From the NCBI GenBank assembly GCA_005879675.1, contig VBJE01000095.1:1-16312 (forward strand): a stretch of DNA of 16,312 bases, given 5' to 3'. The notes under the pieces were generated by a model, which was not told the origin of the DNA, made no database searches, and worked only from the letters and a program-made list of their open reading frames with translations. Of this stretch, positions 1 to 12,000 are shown piece by piece; position 1 is the first letter of the stretch, and the number at the start of each line of letters is the position of its first letter. Made by a program: the position numbers and the translations under genes. This DNA comes from Chloroflexota bacterium (lineage in GTDB: Bacteria; Chloroflexota; Dormibacteria; Dormibacterales; Dormibacteraceae).

Positions 1-3000
1 CCGCTCTGCTGCTGGCACACGGAGACGAACGAGTTGAGATAGGTCTTGGCCTGGGTGACGTTGCCGGCGTTGAGTGCGTTCTGGGCGAGGCTGAGCAGGG
101 TCAACAGCTTCGAAGACGTAACGCTGGAAGTGACCTTGCCACTCTTGACCCCGTCGTTCACGGCCGTGGCCAGGCCGCTGACCGTCGCGTGCAGCTGGAA
201 CGTGACCGTCGTCGTCGTCGAGTTGCCGAGCACGTCCCGAGCCGAGAGGGTGATGGTGTGGGTTCCCGCCGTGAGCGTCTCGGTGTTGAACGACGAGCCG
301 CTCGTGATCGCGGAGTTGTCCAGCACCGCGCCGATCGACGCGAGGTTGTCGACGTCGGTGCCGCTGAAGTTCAAGCTCACGACCTGGCCAACGTCATACG
401 AGCCGTTGTTGGTGGGCGGGGTGATCGTGTAGGAGATCGACGGGCCGGCGCGGTCGATGCGCACCTGCCGGGTGATCACGGCCGGGTTGCCGACGCTGTC
501 GATCACCTGGACGCCGATCGTGTACAGCCCGTCCGCACCGGTGACGTTGACCGTCGCCGAAGCAGCGTAGGCGGCGGCAGCTCCGAACGTCGCGCCTCCG
601 TCCGTGGAGAAAGCCATCGCCAGCAGGCCGGTGGAGTCGGTGAACGAGAGCTTCAGGCTGAGCGCTGGGTTAGTAGTCGCGACCTGGCCGTTGATCACCG
701 GGCCCCCGGCGTTGATCGTGAAGGTCCCCGACGGCGCGACAGTGTTCTTGACGTCGCTCGCCGTCTGGCCCGCCACGCCGGCGTTGCCCGCAAGGTCGGT
801 CTGGTATGCGGTGGCGGTGATGGTGCCGTCTCGCAGCCCGCTCAGGTTGAGGCCGACGGTCACCGTGCCGCCGAGCCCGATCAGTTCGCTGCCGGTGACC
901 GTGGTGATGCCGTCGGTGGCGCTGACAGTGGCGATGGCGCCGGCCTCGCCCGTGACGAGCAGCGGCACGCTGCCGCGGTTCACCAGGTTCACGAACCTCG
1001 GCAGCGTGACCGCGGGCGCCGAGGGAGCAGCGGTGTCCTTGACCAGGGTCAGGCTGCTCGAGCTCACGTTCCCAGCGGCGTTCATCAGCGAGACCGTTGC
1101 GGTGAGCGTGCCGTCGGCAAGCCGCGACAGGTCGAGCGCGAGCGAGACGGTCCCGTTTGCATCCAGGGTTCCGATCGTGTCCGCCCACGACGTGCCGTCG
1201 AACACTGCGAGATAAGCGGATGCCCCAGGCTCGCCGGTGACGGTGAAGGTCGCGGCGCCGATCCGGCTCAGGCCGACGTAGGCGAGCGACGAGAGACATG
1301 GCGCTCCCGGTGGGACGGTGTTCTTGACCAACGTCGCCACCCAGGCGGTGCCGTCGTCCGTGGTGAGTGTCACCGTGAGCACGCTGTCAGCCAGGCCGGA
1401 AAGGTCGAGGACCGCCGGCAGCTGGCCGTCATCCCCGACGGTGCCCGCCCCGCCGACCGCCGTCGCGCCGTCGGAGACCGTGTAGGTGGCCGGCGTGCCG
1501 CTCGGACCGGAGATCACCGCCGGCACCGCGGACTGTTGCGTGTTGTTCACGGTCGCCGGCGCCGAGGCGCTCTTCGGCGTCGTCGGGCCCCCGACCGGCG
1601 GGTCACAGCACGTGCCCGGCGAGTTGATGACCTGGGTGCCTGAGGTACGCAGCACGTCCCGGGTGCCCTTCAGGTTGCCAGCCTGCGGGTCGCGCGGGCT
1701 GCCGCGCTGGTCGTTGTACGCGGCGTCCTGCTGGAGGACGAGGCCGAGCTCGCCGAAGGGCTCTCCGTTCCGCGCCGGGTCGCTGCTGTAGCGGGCGGCG
1801 AGCGTCTGGTCGGCGCCGTCGCTCTTCGAGAGCCCGTAGAGGAAGACGGGCAGCCCTGGCTGCAGCTGGTCGCTGATCACGTTCATGCCGAACGCCGTGA
1901 ACGGCACCAGGTAGCTGTTGAACTCGCCGACCCAGTCGATGAGGCGGTCGCCGCCGGTGTTGGCGATGAGCACGTCGCGGCCGGCACCGCCGTAACCAAG
2001 GTCCTCGTACGACGGGTTCGTATCCGGCTGGTCGTTCAGCCCGCCGTGGGTGTCCAGGTTGTCGTCCTCGTTGATCAGGTCGTCGCCCCAGCCGCCGTAC
2101 ATGCGGTCGCGGCCGGTGCCCCCGACCAACCAGTCGTGGCCGAGGTCGCCGAACAGCGCGTCGTTGCCGTCGGTGGGCACGGCGGCGTACTTGGTCTGGC
2201 CCTGGATCCACTGGGTGTCGAGCGGGCCCTCGGTGGCGTCGAAGTTCAGCAGCCAGTTGTTGCCGCTGCCGGTCTTGGACAGGGAGCCGTTGGCGCTGAG
2301 CAGGATCTTGCGCAGCGGGTCCTTGGCGTCGTACAGGGCGAACTTGGTCGTGGTCGGGTTGTAGCCGAGCACGTTGCCGGGGTTGAACGGATGCGCGAAG
2401 TCGCTCTCGAGGGGCGCTCTGTTCAGCTGCGTGCCGGCGGAATTGTAGTTGTTGGTGAATGACAGGATCGGCGCCTCGGCGCCCGACATGGCGTCCTCGC
2501 CCGAGCCGCCGTGCATCATGTCGCTGCCCAGGCCGCCGTACATGACGTCGCTGGCGAACAGCGGCCGCGGCATGAGCGTGAAGGGCTGCCGGTGCTGCGG
2601 GTCGAGGTTGTCCGGCACGAGCACCGCCGTGTACAGCAGCTCGCCGTTCACGTTGATGAGCGCCTGCTGCAAGTTGCCGCCGCTCGAGATCAGGGTCTGC
2701 GTGGTCGCGGTGGTGATCCCGTACAGAGGCTCGGTCAGGCCGTCGCGGCTCGTCAGTAGGCGGCCGTCGTCGCCGAGCATGCCGTCGTCGCCGGCGCCGC
2801 CGGACATCCAGTCGTTGCCGTAGCCGCCGACCATGGTGTCGTTCTGGCCATCGCCGAACAGGATGTCGTTGCCACCGCCGCCATAGATGAAGTCGTCGCC
2901 GCCTTCGGCGTGGATCTCGCTCGCGAGGCCGATGTCGCCCGCGACGAGCGGTCCGGCCTGGCCCGCGAGGTCGGGCCCGCCCGCCGTGTAGTCGATCAGC

Positions 3001-6000
3001 CGCACGGCGCGCGGGACGATGCGCTCGGTCGCGGTGGTATAGCCGTAGTAGTCGTAGCTGAAGGTCAGGAAGCCGTTCGACATCGGCGCCATGCCCGCGC
3101 CGTTCTGCCCGTAGACGCCGTTGACGCCGACCAGGCGGAAGATGTCGCCGTTGTTGGCCACGATCACGTCGGAGTTGTGGGCGTGGCCGTTGGCGGAGAT
3201 GTCGCCGGCGTCCTCGCGGCCGGCGCGAAGGCCGTCACCACCGAAGATCAGGTTCGAGCCGCTCGAGCGCTGCGCCCGCGTGGACTGGCCAAACAGGTCC
3301 GAGTTGCCACCCACGATGTCGCCCTGGCCGTAGTCGCCGAAGATCACATTGTTGCCGCCGCCGCCCTCGATGTAGGCGCTGCCGTCGGTGCCGGGGCCAG
3401 CCAGGTCGCCCTTCGACGGACTCAGCCAGAGGTTGTTGCCGCTGTCACGGCAGGCGCCGACCAGCTGCGCGAAAGCCCAGTTGCCGTAGCCCACCGTGTC
3501 TGAGACGCACGGCAGCCCGACCGCCGCCTGGGGCTGCGCGCCGCGCTGCGTGAATGCAGGCCTGAAGTCGATCGACGAGTGGCCCTGGATCACGTCGTTG
3601 CCCAGGCCGCCGAAGATTTGCTTCAGGCCCGGGCCGCCGGCGATGTAGTTGTTGCCGTAGTAGCCCATGCCGGCGGGGACCGCGAGGTCGAGCAGCGTCA
3701 GCCTGAAGTAAGCCCACCACGGAGCGTTCGCGCCCCACGTCGGGTCGGGCTGCCAGGCAGGCGTGACTTTGTCCGCGGCCGTGCTCAGGTCGTAGATCAG
3801 CGTCCCGGCGAGGGCGCGGAACCGCGGGTTGAGCGCCGCGCCCGCAACCAGGTCGAGCTGGGCGTCGTCGGCGACGATCGTGTCCACGCCGGCGCCGCCG
3901 TCGATTGCGTTGTTGCCGGGACCACCGATCAGGAGGTCGGGGCCGCTGCCGCCGTAGATGGTGTCGTTGCCGCCCATGTTGTCGAAGATGGAGGTGAGCT
4001 GGCTGAGCACGCCGCCCTGGTAGGTGAGGCGCGCGTTGTCGCCGAACACGGCGTCCTTGCCCGAACCCACGTGGATGAGGTCGTTGCCCGTGCCGCCGAT
4101 GACGACGTCGTTGCCGTTGCCGAGCGTGATCGAATTGCTGCCGGCGTAGCTCTGGAAGGTCGAGATGATGCCGGCGAGGACCGAAGGCCCGATGAGCGCG
4201 GGCACGAAGTCGAACCGGCCGTTCGCGCCCATCACCGCGTCGTTGCCGTTGCCCGCGGTGATCGTGTCGTTGGCCGACCCGCCGATGATGAAGGCGTCGC
4301 CGCTGCCTTCGGTGATCGAGTTGTCGCCGCCCACCGTCGGGTCGATGCTCGCGATCTGGGCCAGCGGCCGAAGCACGCCGTCGGTCCTGTCGCCCGGACC
4401 GCCGTGACCGAGCACCGTGGTGGCCAGCGCCTCGGTGGCCGCACCGTAAAGGACGCGGCCGCGGTGGCCGACGATGATGTCGCCGCCGGTGCCGCCGTTG
4501 ATGGCGTTGTGGCCTTCGCCGCCGAAGATCACCAGCGGCAGCGACGAGCCCTGCGCGTTGACCGTGTCGCTGTCGCCTGCGCCCCCGCTGACCCCAAGCA
4601 GGCCGCCCGCCGGGATGGTGAACGGCAGGTAGCTCGTGTGCACGATGTACACCAGGACCAGGGCTCCCGCGGGGCCCGTGACGGAGATCGAGCTCGGGCC
4701 GTTGACGACGAGGTTGGAGGCCGCAACACCGTTGACCGTGGCGCTCACCGCGTCGCCGGGCTGGATGGTCGTCGTCAGAGCCACGACGCCCGACGGGTCG
4801 AGAGCCGACTCCTCGACCGTGGTCCGCCGGATCGACACGACCGCGGCGGCGCCGGCGGACGGCAGGTAGGTCAGGCCCACCAGGCCGAGCACCGGGTTGA
4901 CGATGAACTGCGCGTTGGTCAGGCCGTTCGCCTGGATGCCGCCGTTGACGGTCAGGCCCACCACGTCGGCGGCGGTGTTGTAGTCGCCGGTGACGATCGG
5001 CCCGACCGGCAGGACGTTGTAGTACGGGCCCTGGGTGTTGAGGACGAAGGCGCCGTCCTGGCCGCGGACCAGGTTGACGTTGATCCTGTCGCTGCCAAGA
5101 CCGGTGTTCAGGGTCGTGATCTCGTTCACCCCGGCGGTGGCGTGCGTCCCGTTCACGGTCACGCCGTCGTTCCCGGAGCCGGTCCAGAGCGTGATCCCAT
5201 CCGCGAAGTTGCCTTCGGTGCCGTAGGAAATACCGGCCAGGGCAAACCCGAGCATGAAGATCTGCCCGTTGGCCGCCACGTTGTGATCGATCGCGGCGGC
5301 GATGGTCTGGACCTTGGTGATCAGCGCGTTGGTGACGCCCTGGCTCGAGGCCTCATCGCTGATCATCAGGGTGTGGCGGCCGGGGCCGGCGTCGAGGTTC
5401 AGCGTGCCGGCGATGTTGGCGAGCGTGCCGGGCAGGAAGTCTGGCCGCTGCCCGATCGCCACGTTCGCGCTGGATGAGACGTAGAGGCGGTCGTCGCCCG
5501 CGCCCGTGGTGATGTTGGTCACCGCCGACGTGCCCTGGACGTTGAACACGTCCGTGCCCGACCCGAGCGTGACGTTCAACGTGCCGACGCCGTGGTAGTC
5601 GATTCCGTTCAGTCGCGTCGCCACCGACGCCGTTCCATTCAGGGTCCTGGTGTCGATGTAACCGATCGAGCCGAGCTGGTCCTGGCCGAGGTAGGTGATG
5701 TAGTAGACGCCGCCGTGCTGCTCGACACCGACGTTGAAGGTGAACGGCAGGTTCGGGTTGGCGTTGTTCGGGTTCATGATCGCGTCGAGCGCGGACAGCA
5801 GGTCGGCGGCTGACGCGTTGTAGGCGATCGGCCCGGTCGAGATGTCCTGCAGCACGCCGCTGCCGTTGGGCAGCACGAAGTGCAGGACGTAGGTGCCGCC
5901 GGTCGCGTTGACCGTGATGCTCTGGACGGTGTTGTGCCTGGGCGACGTCGTGCCGTCGCGCACCGTGCCGGTATCCACGCGCGCCGACCCGTCGAGGCTT

Positions 6001-9000
6001 GGCTGCAGTTGCGTCGCCGGCACGGCGGCGGCGCCCTGGACCTGGCCGAGGTCCAGCACCAGGCTGGGTCCGCTGAAGGTCACGTCGTAGACGCCGGCGG
6101 ACGCCTTGACGACGCTGATGCCGCCGAGGCCATAGAGCTGGGCCAGGACGGCCTGCACCGTGGCGGCGCTGTCGCCCGTGTTCAGCGCCACGGTGCCGCG
6201 ACCGGCGACTGTGAGCTGGTAGGCGCCGCCCGCGTCCGGGTTGATCGCCGTCATCCTCCACGTCCGGATCCAGCGAAGCTGGTCGAAGTGGCCGCCGGCG
6301 TGCGTGCCGATGAAGCTCACGTTGTAGGTGACGTCGGAGCTCGTGCGCGACTCGGTGACCTCGATCCCGCCCGCGCCGAAGTGGAACGCGGCCTCGAGCG
6401 CGGCCTCGAGCTGGGACGCGGTCATGTCGTAGCCCAGGGTCACGGGTCCGCCGTTGAGCGCTTCCAGGTCGGCCGAGTCCAGCCGATAGAAGCCGCCGCC
6501 GCCGCGCACGTGGATGGTCTGCTCCGCCGCCAGGGTCGGCATGTTGAGCCCGGTCAGCGTCGAGCCGGTGAGCGTCGCCTGAGTGGGTCGGGTCTCGGCT
6601 GAGTTGTCGACGTTGACGGTGCCGGTCCCGGCGCCGGCAGACCCGGTGTCGATCGTGAGAAGCGCGCCGACGCGGTCGATCAGGCCGGCATCGCCGACGT
6701 TGACGACGTCCAGGGCATTGCTGCCTGTGCCGATCGTGGTGTGCCCGTTGATGGTGACGACATGGAAGGTGTTGGCTCCGTTTCCGGTCGTCCCGTCGTG
6801 GGTGCTCTTGACCGTGAACAACTGGTTGCCACTGCCGAGGTTGACGTTCAGGGCCTCGAGGTTGCGGTAGGTGATGCCGCCCGGCACCGTCTGGCCGTCG
6901 ATCACCGTGTCGCCGCCCATGCCGAGGCCGGTGAGCGTGCCCTCGGTCAGGACGCCGGTGTCGTTGGCGGGGCTGCCGGTGTTGAGCACGTTGAGGGTGT
7001 CGACGGCGGTCGACTCGTCGACGCGCGTGTTCAGGTTGACGGGTTGCAGCGCGTACTCGACGCCGTTGTTGGGCTGTGTCGGCCACGCGGTCTTGAGCGT
7101 CACCTGGCTGCCCGATACCAGGGCACCGTAATCAGAGGTCAGGCCCTGGCCCAGCTTTCTCGTCAGGACCGAGACATCGTCGCCCTGCACAACACGGTAT
7201 GTCGACGTGACGCCGCCGACCTGAAGGGTCCACAGGTCTGTCGCCACCGGGCCGTTCAAGAAGCGATACGCGCCCATCGTCCAGAGCCTCGCATCGGCGG
7301 CGGCCGTGGTCGGGAGCGTGGTGGGCGAGCCGGAGATCACGGCTCTGCCCTCGGAACCGCTCGAGCTCGAGAAGGTCACGCGGAACGGCTGGCCGTCGAG
7401 CCGGCGCTTGATCAGGATCCGCGCGTCGCCCAGGAGCCCTGTCCTGCGCTCTATGTCGTAGTTCGCCGAGCTGGCAGCGATCTGGTTCGTCAGCAGCTGG
7501 GCGATGTGCGAGGCCACGTCACCGTTGGGATCGGTGACGTTGACGCTGTGGGCGACGCCGTCGAGGGTCAACGTCCAGGTTTCGCCATAAGCAGCCAGGC
7601 CGCTCAGGGCCACCATCGCCGAGGACCAGTCGACCGTCGGCAGGCTCGACGGGTCGGGCGTGCCGATGAACTGGACGCCGTTCTGCAGGTTGGCGGCGCT
7701 GCCGTTGCGGAGGAGCCCGACCTTGAACGCCGTGCTGTTGGCAAACGACAGGATGTCCTTCGCCACCGCGCTGACGTCGATCGCGTTTCCGGCGGCCGGC
7801 CCGTTGAGCAGTTGCAGCGAGAACGTCGAGTCGTTCATCCGCGGGTCAAAGCCCGGCCGCTCACCGTGCTGGGCGCTCACGTGGGTGGCGAAGAGGTCGA
7901 TGATCGACGCCAGTCCGCTGGTGCTCACCGTTCCGGCCGTGCCGTCCGGGATCGGCAGGTTCGTCTCGCCGGGCATCATCAGCGGGTTGTTCAAGAACGG
8001 CTCCGGGTTGGGGCCGATGCCGCCGTCGATGGTGACCGGCCCGCGAATCTGGCTCACGCGGTTGTCCATCGGCGGGAAGACCAGCGCGTCGTGCCCGTCG
8101 ACGAGGTTGTTCGGCACCGCCTGCACGGTGACGTACTGCTCGGCGCTCCACGTCGTGGAGGTGAACACCAGCTGCGGCGAGACCCCGGCGCCGCCCTTGC
8201 TGTCTACCGAGATGGCCACCGCCGCAACGGGCGCCGAGCCGTCCACGCGGTCCAGGGTGATGGTCCGGCCCTGGACGACGACGTCGTACCTCGTCAGGTC
8301 GATGCCGGTCGCGAGCTTGCTCGCGATGGTGGCGAGGTCGTCGCGGAACGCGGCGGTGTACGAGTGCGCCGTGCCGTCCAGGGTGAGGGTCCAGACCTCG
8401 CCCATCGCCGGAGCGCCGCCCAACCCGACCATGACCTGCGGTGCGGCGACGGTCGAGGCTGTCGCCCCCTGGGTCGAGATCGCGAGCGAGGCCGTGACCT
8501 GGCGCCTGTCCCTGCGGCTGATCGTGATCGACTTGGCCGTCGAGTCGAAGGCCGACGCGTATGTACCCGACGGGGGCAGCAGCGCCAGGGCCGCGCCGAT
8601 GGTGGCCAGGGTGTCGCTCGCCTTGACCGTGTACGGGTAGGTGCTCCCGTCTACGGTCAGCGTCCAGACCTCGTTGACCGCCGGCGTGTCGGCAAGCGTG
8701 ACCTTCACGGTGCCGCCGCCGCCAGTGACCGTCGCCGTGCCGGCGGTATCGGGCGTGATCTGGAATCCGGAGTAGAACGGCTTCTGGGGGCTCGACGCTG
8801 AGACGATCGTCATCGAGTACGGGCTGGTCGCGCTGACGCTTGCGTGGTAGGAGCTGTCCTTGTTCACCTCGGTCGCGATGGCGGTGACCACGCTTGCCAG
8901 GCTCTCGTTCTGGCCGACCACGTGGCTGTACGCCTTGTCGTCGAGCAGGATGCTCCAGGTCTCGTTTTGCGCCGGGACGCCCGCGAACAGGAACGTCGCC

Positions 9001-12000
9001 TGCGGCGTCCTCACGCGGACCTGGACGTCGTTGTTGATGCCGAAGTTGGCGCTGGCATTGAACGCCTGCGACGAGTCGTACGTCGGCGTCGCCTGAGGAA
9101 CGACGTTGACCACGACGTCCTGCTGCGGCTGGCTGGTGAGCACGACGCCGTACCGGTCGGTCGAAGGCGTGTAGGTGAGCTGGGCATCCGCCGCGGCGTC
9201 CGCGACGGATTCGCTGATCTCGTACTTGACCTGAGTCAGGTCGTCGCCCGCCTTGAACGTCCACGGGTGCAGCGGGTCGAGGGTGAACTTCCCCTCCTCG
9301 GGATCGTAGTGGACGATCGTCGACGTCTGGCCCGCGCCCGGCCCGGAGATGATCTGGATGGTCCGCTTGTCGAGCGAGATCTGGTTCGGGTTGGTCGGGT
9401 GGCGCTGAAGCGAGACGTACAGCGTGTAGGCCAGGCCTGCCGCGATTGGAGCGGGGTCGGTCGAGTTGGTGCGGAACGTGTTGAAGACGTGGAGGTTGTC
9501 GGTGAATTCGTTCCAGGTCCGGACCGAGCCGAGCCTGATCTTGTACGTGCCGGCGACCCCAAACGTGTAGGTGATCAACGGGTCGTTGGTCACCGGCCCG
9601 TTTCCATCCTGCGTGCAGAGCCGGCCTGTCGGGCTCGCGCTCGACGCGGTGCAGGAGCTGGTGGCGAGCACCGTGTTGCCGCTGAGCAACTCGATCACCG
9701 GCACTGACGTGAAGCCGAGGGTGTCGGTGGCGAAGAAGAAGCGGAAGAACGGGAACAGGTCGATCAGCCACTGGAACTGCGGAGGCACCACCGAGACCTG
9801 CTCGCTGCCGGAGGCGTTGGGCACGCCGGCCGCGTTGAAGGCGCCGGTGACCTTCCCGCCGCCACGAGATATGTTGTCGACGAACGGGTCGGTGCCACCC
9901 GTGGCCAGGTCGTTGTCAGCGATCGTGATCGTGGCGCTGCCGGTGGGCACCGACGCTGTGATCGGGTCTGTCGTCTGCGAGTTGATCGCCGCGACGAGGC
10001 CGGCTGCGATCGTCGCCAGCGTGCGGTCGGCGATCGCCGTGGTCGAAGGCACGGTGTAGCTGTACTTGGTGCCGTCGATCGTCACGGTCCACACCTCGCC
10101 CGCCGACCAGCCGCCGGTCTGGCTGTCGCCGGCCAGCGTGAACACGGACTTGTAGTGGTGCGTGCGGGAGTCCGCCGTCGACGTCGTTGGGTCGGTCTCG
10201 TCGAACACCATCGCCTTCGGCCGGTCCTGGGTGACGGACCCGATCGTGAGCGGCCTGCCGTCGGCCGACTTGACGACGATGTCGCCGCTCGCGCTCTTCG
10301 AGGCGCTGAACGCGCCCAGCTGCCCGACCAGCGCTTGGACGATGGAGGCGAGCGTCTGGCTCGACGACGTCGCCATGGTGGTGGCGTTCACCGTCTGCGT
10401 GCCGTCGCTCACGGGAACGGTCCACGTGTCGTTCTTCTGGACCTGGGCCGTGCCCGCGGGCACGAGGGTGACGCTCTGAGTCCAGCGCAGGTACGGCGTA
10501 CCGCTGACGGTGGCCTGGTCGGCGTTGGGATCGCGGGCGACGTCGATTCCGATGCTGAAAGCGCCACCCGCGATGTTGGTCACGTAGATCGTCGACGCGG
10601 ACGCAAACACCGTGTAGCCACTGACCGCCGTGACTGCCCCGCTGATCGCCGACGCGAGGACGACCATGTCGGTCGTGCCGGCCGGGATCGTGTAGGCGAC
10701 GCTGTGGACGTCGAAGCTCAGGGTCCAGATGTCGTTCTGGTTTGCGGGGCCCGTCAGCGTCTCCGAGTTGGTGGTCGCGGTGCCTGCGACCGGCACCGGC
10801 GTCGCCGCCGTCACGGACGTGGTCACGGTGTCGCCCTTGGTCAGCAGGCCGACGCTCGCGCCCTGCTGCAGCGCCGTGAACGAATGGCCGCCCAGGGCCG
10901 TCACGAGGCCTGCGGCCACGTCGTCGGCGAGCGTGTCCGTCGCGGTGAACGACACCGGGATCGCCGCGCCGATCGAGGGCGTCAACGTGACGTTCCAGGC
11001 TTCGCCGGCGACGACCGGCGTGTTGACGGTCAGCAGGCTTGCCGCCACCGAGGCAACCGCGCCGCTGATCGCCGTCGTCGTGGTCCCGTTGGTCTTCGAC
11101 AGCGTCGGCGCCGAGACGCCGGAGACGGTGGCGATGACCGTGATCACGGCGCCGCTCGCGCTCGCCACCAGGTCCGCGTTGGCGTTGGCCAGCCCGGCGA
11201 TCTCAGCCGCGGCCTGCGCGGCCGTTGTGCTCGAGGCGGTGCTCGCGTAGTCGTGGCCATCGATGTGGAGGGTGAAGGTATCGCCGGATGCGGGCGTCGG
11301 GATCGTGATGGTCCACGCGTTCGTGGCGGCGCTCGACAGCTGCACGTCCGGGGTGAGCGTCACGGTGGCCGTGAAGTCGCCGCCCGTCAGCCGGGTGAGC
11401 AGCAGCGTGCCGTCGCCGTAGTCCGTCACCTTCACGCCGCCGACGCCGGCCAGGCCGGCCGCGACGTCGGCCGCGGTGCTCGTCCCGTCGTCGTGGAAGG
11501 TCTGCGAGCCGATCGCGGCGCTGCTCGTGGCGTCGGCAAGGCTCAGATTCCAGGTCCCGGCCTCACCCTGCGGGGTGAACGCCACGGTGTGGGAGTGCGC
11601 GCTGCCCGCGGCGCCGCTGCCCGACGGATTGACGGTCACGAGCGACTGGAAGGGAGCTGCGCGGCTGATGTCCAGGACGCCGTTGCTCGCGCCGATGGTG
11701 TACCCGGTGCCAGAGCCGAACGCTGTCACCAGCGCGGCCGCGACCGAGTCCGCCGTGTCGACGCCGGTGACCGTGTGCGTCGCGCTTGTCGAGGCCGGTC
11801 CGAGCAGCTTGACCGACCACTGCTCTCCCGGGCGCAGCGTCGCCGGGAAGGCGACGTTCACATCCGTCCAGTAGATCGAGGACGCCATCGACTGGGCCGG
11901 CGTGCCGGCCACTGTGACGCCTCCGGTGGGCGAGATGCCCGAGACCGAGAACTCGATCGTGGCCGCGCTCAGAGAGGTGAACGAAATGGTGCTCGTCAAG

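Noticed and set aside
2541..2543. In-frame ATG codons as possible internal starts
   Set aside because: They fall inside RTX repeats, have no upstream stop and no ribosome-binding-site context that would separate them from the continuous frame.
1925..4600. Glycine-codon-rich DNA periodicity (repeated gccgccg strings) as a DNA repeat or CRISPR-like array
   Set aside because: The periodicity is 27 bases because of the nonapeptide protein repeat. There are no identical repeats with unique spacers.
8203..8690. LysM-like motif Y-T-V-K-A-S-D-T-L-A-T-I
   Set aside because: It looks like the start of a peptidoglycan-binding LysM domain, but each copy is embedded in the G-E-x-W module (strand before, helix and strands after) and lacks the rest of the ~45-residue LysM pattern.
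9732..9776. Transmembrane segment
   Set aside because: The hydrophobic run is only about 15 residues and broken by Asp, Pro and Arg; no other membrane segment is seen in the window.
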